Of a DNA stretch of 64,000 nucleotides, positions 1 through 8,115 are shown piece after piece (the stretch's first letter is position 1; each line of letters begins with the position of its first letter). The stretch is taken from contig JAITUA010000013.1 of NCBI GenBank assembly GCA_031286615.1, forward strand, positions 434,001 through 498,000, in the 5' to 3' direction. Both the position numbers and the translations under genes were made by a program. The notes beneath the pieces were generated by a model, which was given only the letters and a program-made list of their open reading frames with translations, did not search any database and was not told the DNA's origin. Source of the stretch: Chryseobacterium sp. (GTDB taxonomy: Bacteria > Bacteroidota > Bacteroidia > Flavobacteriales > Weeksellaceae).

Positions 1-1563
1 TGGAACGGAGCCAGAGTGGGAGACAACGTCAATTACAGCTGGAATGCAATGTATGGAACGTTCTCTGCACCTAATGTACCTCCTCTTACCAAAGCACAAA
101 TCTCTCCTGCAGCGGTATGGATGGGAAATACTTCCAATTCTACAACAACCAGCCTGGCTACCCAAACTAAAAACGGTGGTTATGGAGTATTCATGTGGTA
201 TGATCTGCATGGAACCAATGAAACTGCACAACTTTCAGCAGGAACTCAAACATTATATGGAGAGCCGACTGTTTTAAGCGGTACTTTACAGTCATGGACA
301 CAAGGTACAAACTGTAATGCTCCTATCGGACTGTATACAAGCAATCTTACCGGTACAAGTGCAAAGCTCAACTGGTCAGCCGTAGGAACAAATACCTATG
401 ATATTGATTATAAACCAGCTTCTTCAACAACATGGACGAATGCCGTATCTGCAACGAGTTCCACTTCTGTAACAGTTTCAGGTTTAACAGCCAATACTGA
501 ATATGACTGGAGAATCAGAACAAACTGCAGTGTGAAAAGTGCTTATATGTTTGCTCCAAGATTTACCAGCACCTCAGGAACAACGCCTACAGGTTCTTAT
601 GCATTATCTCTGGATGGAAGCACTGATTCAGGAGCTGCCGGAAGTATGAACCTGAGCGGTTCTGCATTATCTTTTGAAGGCTGGATCAAACCTTCATCAT
701 TCAAATCTGCTTCTCCTTATATTTCTTCTATCATGGGAACAGAAGTAAGCGACAGCAATTCTGCATTCCTGAGATTAGGAGATGCCAGCCTTGCCAATAA
801 TAAGCTTCAGTTTGTAGTAAGCATTAATAATGTACAGCAAAAATTGGCTTCTGCAACCGCTTTGAATGCCAATACCTGGTATCATGTTGCTGCAACATAT
901 GACGGAACCAATATGAAATTGTATATCAACGGTGTTCTGGACGCAACTAAAGCACAAACCGGAAGTGTAAATTCAACCGGAGCGTTCAACGTAGGATATC
1001 TATACAATACTTCCCGAAATTTCAATGGCAAAATAGACGAAGTAAGAGTTTGGAAACGTGCCTTGAGTCAAACAGAGATCAGTCAGAATATGTGTAATGT
1101 ATCTGTTCCGGCTACATCATTGGCTGCTTATTGGAAGTTTAACGAAGGCAGCGGTTCTACTGTTCAGGATACATCAGGAAATGGAGTGACTTTAACATTG
1201 ACAGGAGTGGATGCTACCAATTGGGGAACAGATCTGCCATGTACAACAGGAAGTTCACTATTGGCAAGAAATGATTCAAGCCAAAAGACGATAAATACGG
1301 GAGAGACAAACATTAAAAATCAAATAAAACTATATCCGAATCCGGTAAGCAAATCTTCATCACTTACAGTTTCTGTTCCGGATGAATACAGCAAAGGGAA
1401 ATTAACGGTTTATGATTTTAATGGAAGAATTATAGACACAAAATCCCTGAATTCCGGAGACAATCAAATTGAATTGACAAGACTTTCAGCAGGAAGCTAT
1501 ATTGTTCAGTTTGAATCTCATGATGGAAGTTTAAAACAATCCGAAAAACTAATTGTAAAATAA
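1..1563 (+). CDS. GH18 endo-beta-N-acetylglucosaminidase-like protein, 3' part, T9SS cargo
   Basis: The frame is open from base 1, so the gene is cut by the window edge and its start lies upstream; the GTG at 16 is internal. About 520 residues are visible. The first ~95 match the C-terminal part of the GH18 barrel in the next gene (WNAMYGTF, FMWYDL). A fibronectin type III domain follows (about residues 103-190), then a LamG/concanavalin-like domain (about 200-405) and a type A T9SS sorting domain (YPNPV, then GSYIVQF, ending LIVK). By family, EndoH/EndoF-type enzymes cut the chitobiose core of N-glycans. The catalytic DxxDxDxE segment lies outside the window, so activity is inferred from the paralog. 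The domain order copies the downstream gene except for one fewer fnIII domain, which indicates a tandem duplication. Confidence 0.85.
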   Translation, partial: WNGARVGDNVNYSWNAMYGTFSAPNVPPLTKAQISPAAVWMGNTSNSTTTSLATQTKNGGYGVFMWYDLHGTNETAQLSAGTQTLYGEPTVLSGTLQSWTQGTNCNAPIGLYTSNLTGTSAKLNWSAVGTNTYDIDYKPASSTTWTNAVSATSSTSVTVSGLTANTEYDWRIRTNCSVKSAYMFAPRFTSTSGTTPTGSYALSLDGSTDSGAAGSMNLSGSALSFEGWIKPSSFKSASPYISSIMGTEVSDSNSAFLRLGDASLANNKLQFVVSINNVQQKLASATALNANTWYHVAATYDGTNMKLYINGVLDATKAQTGSVNSTGAFNVGYLYNTSRNFNGKIDEVRVWKRALSQTEISQNMCNVSVPATSLAAYWKFNEGSGSTVQDTSGNGVTLTLTGVDATNWGTDLPCTTGSSLLARNDSSQKTINTGETNIKNQIKLYPNPVSKSSSLTVSVPDEYSKGKLTVYDFNGRIIDTKSLNSGDNQIELTRLSAGSYIVQFESHDGSLKQSEKLIVK

Positions 1564-1572
1564 CAAAACCAG

Positions 1573-1599
1573 TCATTGGGCTTCGGCCCAATGATTTTT
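1573..1599 (+). terminator. Rho-independent terminator with UUCG tetraloop
   Basis: A 9-bp perfect stem (TCATTGGGC/GCCCAATGA) closes a TTCG loop and is followed by a T run. It lies 9 bases after the first GH18 gene and 21 bases before the next start codon. The downstream paralog may therefore depend on readthrough or on a promoter overlapping the hairpin. Confidence 0.85.
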
Positions 1600-1620
1600 C
1601 TACTACAAAATTAATATACT

Positions 1621-4029
1621 ATGAGAAAAAAATCCTTTTTTATTCCCTTAATGGCACTCATGCTCCAGACTGCTCCGCTGCTCAAAGCGCAGCAGCTTGA
1701 TCCTTTGGGAGTCTGCTATGTGGAAGTGAACAACAATAATATGCTGAATGCAGGTTCTTATACTTTGCAGAATACCAACAGACAGCTTTTTGACGTTGCG
1801 ATTATTTTTGCAGCCAACATCAATTATGATGTTTCCAAAAACAGAGCTTACATCTCCAACAATAATAACGTTACCAAAGTTTTGAATGATGTAAATACCT
1901 ATGTAAAACCTTTACAGCAAAAAGGAATAAAAGTACTTCTGGATCTTTTAGGAAACCATCAGGGAGCGGGAATTTCTAATTTTCCAAACCGTGAGGCAGC
2001 AAAAGATTTCGCTTTACAGGTAGCTCACACTGTTTACACTTACGGACTGGATGGAGTAGATCTTGATGATGAATATGCAGGCTACGGAAATAACGGAACA
2101 GGACAGCCAAATAACAGCTCTTTTGTGATGCTTTTGCAGGAATTGAAAGCTGCAATGCCGGATAAACTGATTACATTCTATTATTATGGGCCTGCTACCA
2201 CAAGACAAACCTATAATGGAGATCTGGCTGGAAATTATATCGACTACACCTGGAATGCGATGTACAGTACATATAATGCACCTGTAGTTCCTCCTCTTAA
2301 TAAATCCAAAATCTCAGCTGCTGCTACATGGATTCAAAACTCGAATCCAAGCTCAACTTCTGCAACCACATTGGCAAACTTAGCAACCAGCACAAAAAAT
2401 GACCAATACGGCGTTTTCATGTGGTATGACCTGGCAGGAACAAATGTTGCCAGCTATCTGAGTACAGGTTCCAATATTCTTTACAACGAAAATACGCTCT
2501 TAAGCGGTCAGTTATATTCATGGTCTCAGGGACAAACCTGCGATCCTCCATTGGGACTGGATGTTTCCAATGTGACAGGAACTTCAGCAAAACTGAACTG
2601 GACTTCCAACGCTTCCCAGTCTTATAAAATTGATTACAAACCAGCCAATTCAACGGTATGGACAAACGCAGCCAATAATTATTCAGGAAATAATATTGTA
2701 ATCAATAACCTTACGCTGAATACAGACTACGACTGGAGAATACAGTCCAACTGCTCACCGACATTAACAAGTACTTATATTTTTGCACCAAGGTTTAACT
2801 CCGGAAGTGGCTGCACTACGCCATCAGGATTAACTTCCGGAAGTTTCCTTGGTAATACTGCCCAGCTGTCATGGGATGCAGGAAATGCAACTTCATATAC
2901 ATTACAGTATAAAACTACTGCAGCCACAACATGGTCTGAAATCCCGAATATTACCACCAATTCCTATTCACTACAAAACCTTACACCTAATACAAACTAT
3001 GTATGGAAAGTGCAGGCAGCATGTACAGGAGGAAGTACAAGTACCTATTCAGGAGAAGGATCATTCAACAGTGGTTTTGCTCCTGTTACAAGTCCTGGTG
3101 CAAGATCTCTTTCTTTTAACGGAAGTACTCACTATCTGAATGCAGGTCAATTTAACCTGAGTGGGAATGCGATGACATTTGAAGGATGGGTAAAAGTAAA
3201 TGCCTTCAAAACAGGATTCCCTTATATTTCATCAGTAATGGGTATTGAAGTAGGAGATAATAACTCGGCAATGCTTCGTTTCGGAGATGGAAACCTGGCC
3301 AATAACAAACTTCAGTTTATTTTGAGTTTCGGTTCATCTCAGGTGAAGCTTAACAGTAATACAGCATTTAATACCAATACATGGTACCATATTGCAGCCA
3401 CTTATGACGGTGCAGCAATGAAAATATATGTCAATGGAAACCTGGATGCAAGTTCAGCAGTAACGGGTAATTTCAATGCTAACGGTATTCTTTATCTGGG
3501 TAGAAATTATGATAATTCCCGTACAATCAATGGATTCCTGGATGAATTCAGAGTTTGGAAAAAAGCCTTAACTCCTCAGGAAATATTAAGCAATAACTGT
3601 AATGTTCCTGCAAATTCCACAGGACTTGAAGCTAACTGGAAAATGGATGAAGGAAGTGGTAATGGTGCTTTGGATGCCACTGCAAATACCCATTTTGCAA
3701 CCCTGATCAATATGACAGATGCCAACTGGAGAACAGATGTTGCCTGTGCTTCTAATCTTGCAGTGAAAGATGTTGAATCCGTAAAAGAGAACAGCGCAGT
3801 CTATCCGAATCCTGTGAAAAGAGGACATGATATTCATTTCGTGATCAATGATAACTCTGCAAGTGAAGTGGCATTGTATGATGCTTCAGGAAAATTGTTC
3901 AAAAAACAGAACATTAATCAAAATAATAACGCAGTCAATACACAGGATTTAATCAGTGGTACTTATATTTACAAAATTACATCCTCAAACAATAAAGTAA
4001 TATCGACTGGGAAAGTAATTGTGAAGTAA
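1621..4029 (+). CDS. Secreted GH18 endo-beta-N-acetylglucosaminidase (EndoH/EndoF type), T9SS cargo
   Basis: This 802-residue protein starts with a signal peptide (about 1-23, cut after LKA). The GH18 domain covers about 25-300. It carries the EndoH-like stretch LLDLLGNHQGAGISNF and the catalytic motif DGVDLDDE at 144-151 (DxxDxDxE, with Glu151 as the acid). Two fibronectin type III domains (about 305-390 and 395-485), a LamG-like domain (about 495-700) and a type A T9SS sorting domain (about 728-802, with YPNPV) follow. The family hydrolyses the GlcNAc-GlcNAc bond of N-glycans, releasing high-mannose or hybrid glycans from glycoproteins. It is expected to be secreted or surface-attached. It is a paralog of the preceding gene and is followed by a kinase, alpha-mannosidase and isomerase that fit use of the released mannose. 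Confidence 0.9.
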   Translation: MRKKSFFIPLMALMLQTAPLLKAQQLDPLGVCYVEVNNNNMLNAGSYTLQNTNRQLFDVAIIFAANINYDVSKNRAYISNNNNVTKVLNDVNTYVKPLQQKGIKVLLDLLGNHQGAGISNFPNREAAKDFALQVAHTVYTYGLDGVDLDDEYAGYGNNGTGQPNNSSFVMLLQELKAAMPDKLITFYYYGPATTRQTYNGDLAGNYIDYTWNAMYSTYNAPVVPPLNKSKISAAATWIQNSNPSSTSATTLANLATSTKNDQYGVFMWYDLAGTNVASYLSTGSNILYNENTLLSGQLYSWSQGQTCDPPLGLDVSNVTGTSAKLNWTSNASQSYKIDYKPANSTVWTNAANNYSGNNIVINNLTLNTDYDWRIQSNCSPTLTSTYIFAPRFNSGSGCTTPSGLTSGSFLGNTAQLSWDAGNATSYTLQYKTTAATTWSEIPNITTNSYSLQNLTPNTNYVWKVQAACTGGSTSTYSGEGSFNSGFAPVTSPGARSLSFNGSTHYLNAGQFNLSGNAMTFEGWVKVNAFKTGFPYISSVMGIEVGDNNSAMLRFGDGNLANNKLQFILSFGSSQVKLNSNTAFNTNTWYHIAATYDGAAMKIYVNGNLDASSAVTGNFNANGILYLGRNYDNSRTINGFLDEFRVWKKALTPQEILSNNCNVPANSTGLEANWKMDEGSGNGALDATANTHFATLINMTDANWRTDVACASNLAVKDVESVKENSAVYPNPVKRGHDIHFVINDNSASEVALYDASGKLFKKQNINQNNNAVNTQDLISGTYIYKITSSNNKVISTGKVIVK

Positions 4030-4085
4030 GTTTCAGATAATGAAGTAGTTATAAGAATTAATAATATAAAGTCTGAAATACAAAG

Positions 4086-4124
4086 CAGACAGACAGGTTG
4101 TGTATTCCTGTTTGTCTGTTTTTT
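4086..4124 (+). terminator. Rho-independent terminator
   Basis: A 12-bp stem (CAGACAGACAGG with CCTGTTTGTCTG, one G-U pair) is followed by a T run. It separates the GH18 gene from the kinase-mannosidase-isomerase operon. Confidence 0.8.
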
Positions 4125-4160
4125 CAGTCACAGGGATGTTTGAATTTAAAATAATAAATA

Positions 4161-5021
4161 ATGCAGAATATAGTAGGAATAGATATCGGAGGATCACACA
4201 TCACGCTGGCTCAGGTAGATCCGGAAAAACGTGAAATCATTTCATCCACCTATGTAAGAGAACATGTAGATGCTTTTGAAAACAAAGAAGTTATTTTCTC
4301 TGCATGGGTTTCAGCCATACATAAAGCGGCGCATGATCTGGTAAAAGAAGACCTTTTAATTGGGATTGCAATGCCGGGGCCTTTCGATTATGAAAATGGA
4401 ATATCACTGATGCAGCAGGGAAAATTTATCGATATCTATCAGGTGAATATCAAAGAAGAGCTGGCAAAAAGACTTTCTGTTTCTCAGACGCAGATTCATT
4501 TTGTAAATGATGCTGCAGCTTTTATGGAAGGAGAAGTATTTGGTGGATGCGCTCAGGGATTCAGCAGGATTTTTGGAGTGACACTCGGTACAGGATTGGG
4601 AACTACCTTCTTCAATGGAGAATTCGCTACTGATGAAGACTTATGGGATTCCTCTTTTAAAAACTCTATCAGTGAAGATTATCTGGCAACACGATGGTTT
4701 GTGAATCGTTATAAAGAAATCACCGGAGAAGAAATTTCAGGGACTAAAGATTTGTTGGATAAACCAACGGAAATACAAACTCAAATATTTGATGAATATG
4801 CAGATTCTTTCTCTGAATTTATCGTGAAATATGTAGATCATTACAAACCGGAAGTTTTAGTTATAGGAGGTAATATTGCGAAGGCATATCCTTATTTTGA
4901 ACAAAGATTTATTCAGAATTTAACAAAGAATAATATTAACTTGCAGGTTAAAATTTCTGCCATATTTGAAGATGCAGCCATTCTTGGAGCGGCCAGCTAT
5001 GCATTAAAAAAGCTTATATAA
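4161..5021 (+). CDS. ROK family sugar kinase (probable mannokinase/glucokinase type)
   Basis: This 286-residue cytoplasmic protein has the ROK/ASKHA fold signatures. The phosphate-1 loop GIDIGGSH lies at 6-13, the catalytic ND at 116-117 (VNDAAAF), and the glycine-rich GTGLGTTFF at 143-151. The zinc motif CxCGxxGCxE of many ROK kinases is absent, which matches shorter ROK members. The family phosphorylates hexoses with ATP at C6. Its place 21 bp upstream of an alpha-mannosidase and close to a cupin isomerase-like gene suggests mannose as the substrate. That is inference; glucose or another hexose is possible. It is the first gene of a three-gene operon ending at the terminator at 7851. Confidence 0.85.
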   Translation: MQNIVGIDIGGSHITLAQVDPEKREIISSTYVREHVDAFENKEVIFSAWVSAIHKAAHDLVKEDLLIGIAMPGPFDYENGISLMQQGKFIDIYQVNIKEELAKRLSVSQTQIHFVNDAAAFMEGEVFGGCAQGFSRIFGVTLGTGLGTTFFNGEFATDEDLWDSSFKNSISEDYLATRWFVNRYKEITGEEISGTKDLLDKPTEIQTQIFDEYADSFSEFIVKYVDHYKPEVLVIGGNIAKAYPYFEQRFIQNLTKNNINLQVKISAIFEDAAILGAASYALKKLI

Positions 5022-5042
5022 ATTAACAAACGAAAAGATACA

Positions 5043-7325
5043 ATGAAGTTTATATTTTCTACTTGCTTACTGCTGTTACAGGCATGGGCCCTGGGTCAGA
5101 ACATATCTCCCGTAGATTATGTGAATCCTTTAATGGGAACGCAGTCCAAGCCTTCCTTATCCAACGGAAATACCTATCCGGCAGTCGGACTTCCCTGGGG
5201 AATGAATATCTGGACACCACAGACCGGTAAAATGGGTGACGGATGGGCTTATACCTACGATGCAGATAAAATAAAAGGATTTAAACAAACACATCAGCCT
5301 TCTCCCTGGATGAATGATTACGGCGCATTTGCCATTATGCCGGGAGTAGGAAAAATGAAATTCAAAGAAGACGAAAGAGCGAGCTGGTTCAGTCATAAAG
5401 CTGAGGTTACAACTCCCTATTTCTACAGTGTGTATCTTGCGGACATCAATGTAACTACAGAATTTACACCCACAGAAAGAGCTTCTTATTTTAAATTTGA
5501 TTTTCCCAAAACAGACAGTGCTTACATCGTTGTAGATGCTTTGAACAAAGGTTCTTACATCAAAATTTTACCTAAAGAAAGAAAAATTATTGGGTATACC
5601 ACAAAATATTCTACTGGGAAATATGATAATTTTAAAAACTATTTTGTCGTTCAATTTGATAAAGATTTTGAACTGACAAAAACCTGGAAAAACGATAAAC
5701 TGGTTAATGATCAATTAGAAATTACCAGCGATCATACAGGAGCTGTCGTAGGTTTTAAGCTTAAAAATAAAGAAACGGTTTATGCAAAAGTAGCCTCTTC
5801 ATTCATCAGTTTTGAACAGGCAGAACTGAATCTGAAAAGAGAAATCGGGACCAAAAATTTTGAACAGGTAAAAGCCGATGCTAAAAATATCTGGAACAAG
5901 ACATTAGGCAAAATAGACGTAAAAGGAGGAACAGATCAGCAGATGAGAACCTTTTACTCCTCTTTATACAGAACTTTATTCTTCCCGCAGAAATTATATG
6001 AAGTGGATGCTCAGAATAAAATAAAACACTGGAGTCCTTATAACGGTAAAATTGCAGACGGAAAAATGTTTGCCGGAACCGGATTCTGGGATACTTTCCG
6101 TGCTTTGTATCCTTTCCTGAACCTTGTTTACCCAAGCATCAATGTAGAAATGCAGGAAGGATTGGCTAATGCTTACAAAGAAGGCGGATTCTTGCCGGAA
6201 TGGAGCAGCCCGGGATATTCTGATATTATGATCGGAAACAATTCTGCATCCGTTGTGGCAGATGCTTATATCAAAGGACTTCGCGGGTATGATACGGAAG
6301 CTCTTTGGCAAGCCGTAAAACACGGTGCTAATAATGAAGGTCCCATTGAAGCTGTAGGCCGTGCAGGGGTAAAGTATTATAATGAATTGGGTTATGTTCC
6401 TTACGATGTGAAAATCAATGAAAATGCGGCAAGAACATTAGAGTATGCTTATGACGACTTTTCAATTTATCAGCTAGGAAAAGCATTAGGGAAACCCGCT
6501 TCAGAAATTGATATTTATAAGAAAAGAGCTTATAATTATAAAAACGTGTTTGACAAGGAAACAGGTTTGATGCGTGGTAAAAATAAAGACGGGAACTTCC
6601 AGAAACCATTCAATCCTTTCAAATGGGGTGATGCGTTTACAGAAGGAAACAGCTGGCATTATACATGGTCTGTTTTCCAGGATATTGACGGTCTGTCAGA
6701 ACTGATGGGTGGAAAAAAGAAATTTGAAGCCAAACTAGATGAGGTATTTTCATTGCCACCGGTTTTTGATGACAGCTATTATGGAGGTGTTATCCATGAG
6801 ATCAGAGAAATGCAGATCATGAATATGGGACAATACGCCCACGGAAACCAGCCTATTCAGCACATGATCTATCTGTATAACTATGCAGGAGCACCTTACA
6901 AGACACAATATTGGGCAAGACAGGTAATGAACAAACTGTACCATGCCACTCCGGATGGATATTGCGGAGATGAAGATAACGGACAGACTTCTGCATGGTA
7001 TATTTTCTCAGCGCTTGGTTTTTATCCGGTGACACCGGCAACAGATCAGTATGTGTTGGGAGCACCATTATTTAAAGAAGCAACCATTCATCTTGAAAAT
7101 GGTAAGAAAATTGAAATAAAAGCTCCGGAAAATACTTCCGAAAATCTATACGTAAAATCACTTAATGTAAACCAACAGCCTTATTCCAAAAACTGGCTGA
7201 GTCATAAAGAGTTGATGAAAGGCGCTGTGTTAGACTTTAAAATGGATAACAAACCAAATAAAGAAAGAGGTTCACAGGAAAAAGATTTTCCGTATTCAAT
7301 GTCAAAAGAAGAATCAAATAAATAA
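5043..7325 (+). CDS. Secreted GH92 family alpha-mannosidase
   Basis: This 760-residue protein has a signal peptide (about 1-18, ending ALGQ) and spans the whole GH92 fold. The N-terminal signature NPLMGTQSKPSLSNGNTYP gives way to VGLPWGMNIWTPQTG near residues 48-62. The C-terminal (alpha/alpha)6 half contains HGNQPIQHMIYLYNYAG and the catalytic-region signature DEDNGQTSAWYIFSALGFYP near 641-660. GH92 enzymes are calcium-dependent inverting exo-alpha-mannosidases that trim high-mannose N-glycans. No lipobox or T9SS tail is visible, so a periplasmic location is likely. It sits between the sugar kinase (21 bp) and the cupin gene (24 bp), so the three are probably co-transcribed. Linkage specificity (alpha-1,2, 1,3 or 1,6) cannot be read from sequence alone. 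Confidence 0.92.
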   Translation: MKFIFSTCLLLLQAWALGQNISPVDYVNPLMGTQSKPSLSNGNTYPAVGLPWGMNIWTPQTGKMGDGWAYTYDADKIKGFKQTHQPSPWMNDYGAFAIMPGVGKMKFKEDERASWFSHKAEVTTPYFYSVYLADINVTTEFTPTERASYFKFDFPKTDSAYIVVDALNKGSYIKILPKERKIIGYTTKYSTGKYDNFKNYFVVQFDKDFELTKTWKNDKLVNDQLEITSDHTGAVVGFKLKNKETVYAKVASSFISFEQAELNLKREIGTKNFEQVKADAKNIWNKTLGKIDVKGGTDQQMRTFYSSLYRTLFFPQKLYEVDAQNKIKHWSPYNGKIADGKMFAGTGFWDTFRALYPFLNLVYPSINVEMQEGLANAYKEGGFLPEWSSPGYSDIMIGNNSASVVADAYIKGLRGYDTEALWQAVKHGANNEGPIEAVGRAGVKYYNELGYVPYDVKINENAARTLEYAYDDFSIYQLGKALGKPASEIDIYKKRAYNYKNVFDKETGLMRGKNKDGNFQKPFNPFKWGDAFTEGNSWHYTWSVFQDIDGLSELMGGKKKFEAKLDEVFSLPPVFDDSYYGGVIHEIREMQIMNMGQYAHGNQPIQHMIYLYNYAGAPYKTQYWARQVMNKLYHATPDGYCGDEDNGQTSAWYIFSALGFYPVTPATDQYVLGAPLFKEATIHLENGKKIEIKAPENTSENLYVKSLNVNQQPYSKNWLSHKELMKGAVLDFKMDNKPNKERGSQEKDFPYSMSKEESNK

Positions 7326-7349
7326 TTTTTAATTTAAAAATATAGCTGT

Positions 7350-7847
7350 ATGAGTACAGAAAAAAAAGAAATATTCAATAGAGTGGAGAACATGCTGCAG
7401 ACACAAGGTTTTACTATTGCAGCTAAAGATGATACAAGACCATGGGGTGGTTTTTTTGTAATTGATGAAACACAGGCACAGGATTTTGCCAATCAGTATT
7501 TTGATGGGATTGATGTAGACAATTTGAGAATAGGAGGAAAGCTTAGTCCTAAAATTCTTATCGTGGCTCCGGAAGCAAGATTAAGCTGGCAGTATCACCA
7601 CAGAAGAGCTGAAATCTGGCAGGTGGTGGAAGGAACTGTAGGGATCAAAAGAAGCAATACCGATGAAGAAGGAGAATTAGGAGAATATGGACCAAAAGAT
7701 CAGGTAAAACTTCAGCAGGGCGAAAGACACAGGCTAATCGGTCTTGCAGGCTGGGGTATCGTTGCAGAAATCTGGCAGCACACCGATGCATCCAATCCTT
7801 CCGATGAAGATGATATCGTAAGAGTGCAGGATGATTTTGGAAGATAA
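7350..7847 (+). CDS. Cupin-fold protein, probable phosphomannose isomerase-like
   Basis: This 165-residue cytoplasmic protein has one cupin domain. Motif 1 is seen as WQYHHRRAEIWQVVEGTVGI (about 77-96) and motif 2 as GERHRLIGLAGWGIVAEIW (about 123-141). These supply the His/Glu metal ligands. The N-terminal RPWGGFFVID resembles the RPWG motif of type II phosphomannose isomerase/GDP-mannose enzymes. Similar proteins are often labelled phosphoheptose isomerase. As the last gene of the ROK kinase and GH92 mannosidase operon, it would convert mannose 6-phosphate to fructose 6-phosphate. That role is inferred from motif and neighbours. A strong terminator follows. Confidence 0.75.
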   Translation: MSTEKKEIFNRVENMLQTQGFTIAAKDDTRPWGGFFVIDETQAQDFANQYFDGIDVDNLRIGGKLSPKILIVAPEARLSWQYHHRRAEIWQVVEGTVGIKRSNTDEEGELGEYGPKDQVKLQQGERHRLIGLAGWGIVAEIWQHTDASNPSDEDDIVRVQDDFGR

Positions 7848-7850
7848 ATA

Positions 7851-7886
7851 AAAAAAATCGGTTTTAATATTAAAGCCGATTTTTTT
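7851..7886 (+). terminator. Rho-independent terminator of the mannose operon
   Basis: An 11-bp perfect stem (AAAAAAATCGG and its complement) is followed by a T run just after the cupin gene. Confidence 0.85.
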
Positions 7887-7988
7887 ATTGGTAAGGAATG
7901 TTGAGGCTGGAAGAAGGGAGTTATTGGAGATGATCAGAAATTTTTCTTCTCCTTCGTTATTCATGTATCTATAAGCAGGTAGCAAAAA

Positions 7989-8029
7989 AAATAAACCTTA
8001 TAGATCTCAGAGACCTATAAGGTTTATTT
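7989..8029 (-). terminator. Terminator-like hairpin, downstream of the HMA-TonB receptor
   Basis: A long stem with the arms AAACCTTATAG (7993-8003) and CTATAAGGTTT (8015-8025), extended by A-T pairs, is followed by T on the minus strand. It faces the convergent mannose operon and probably ends the receptor transcript. Confidence 0.75.
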
Positions 8030-8115
8030 ATTTAGAATTTTTTTGCCAGAGGTATCCACAATAAGAAATTCACCGGCTAATAGCACTCCCAGCTTCATTC
8101 CTCCAGCTTCCCACC

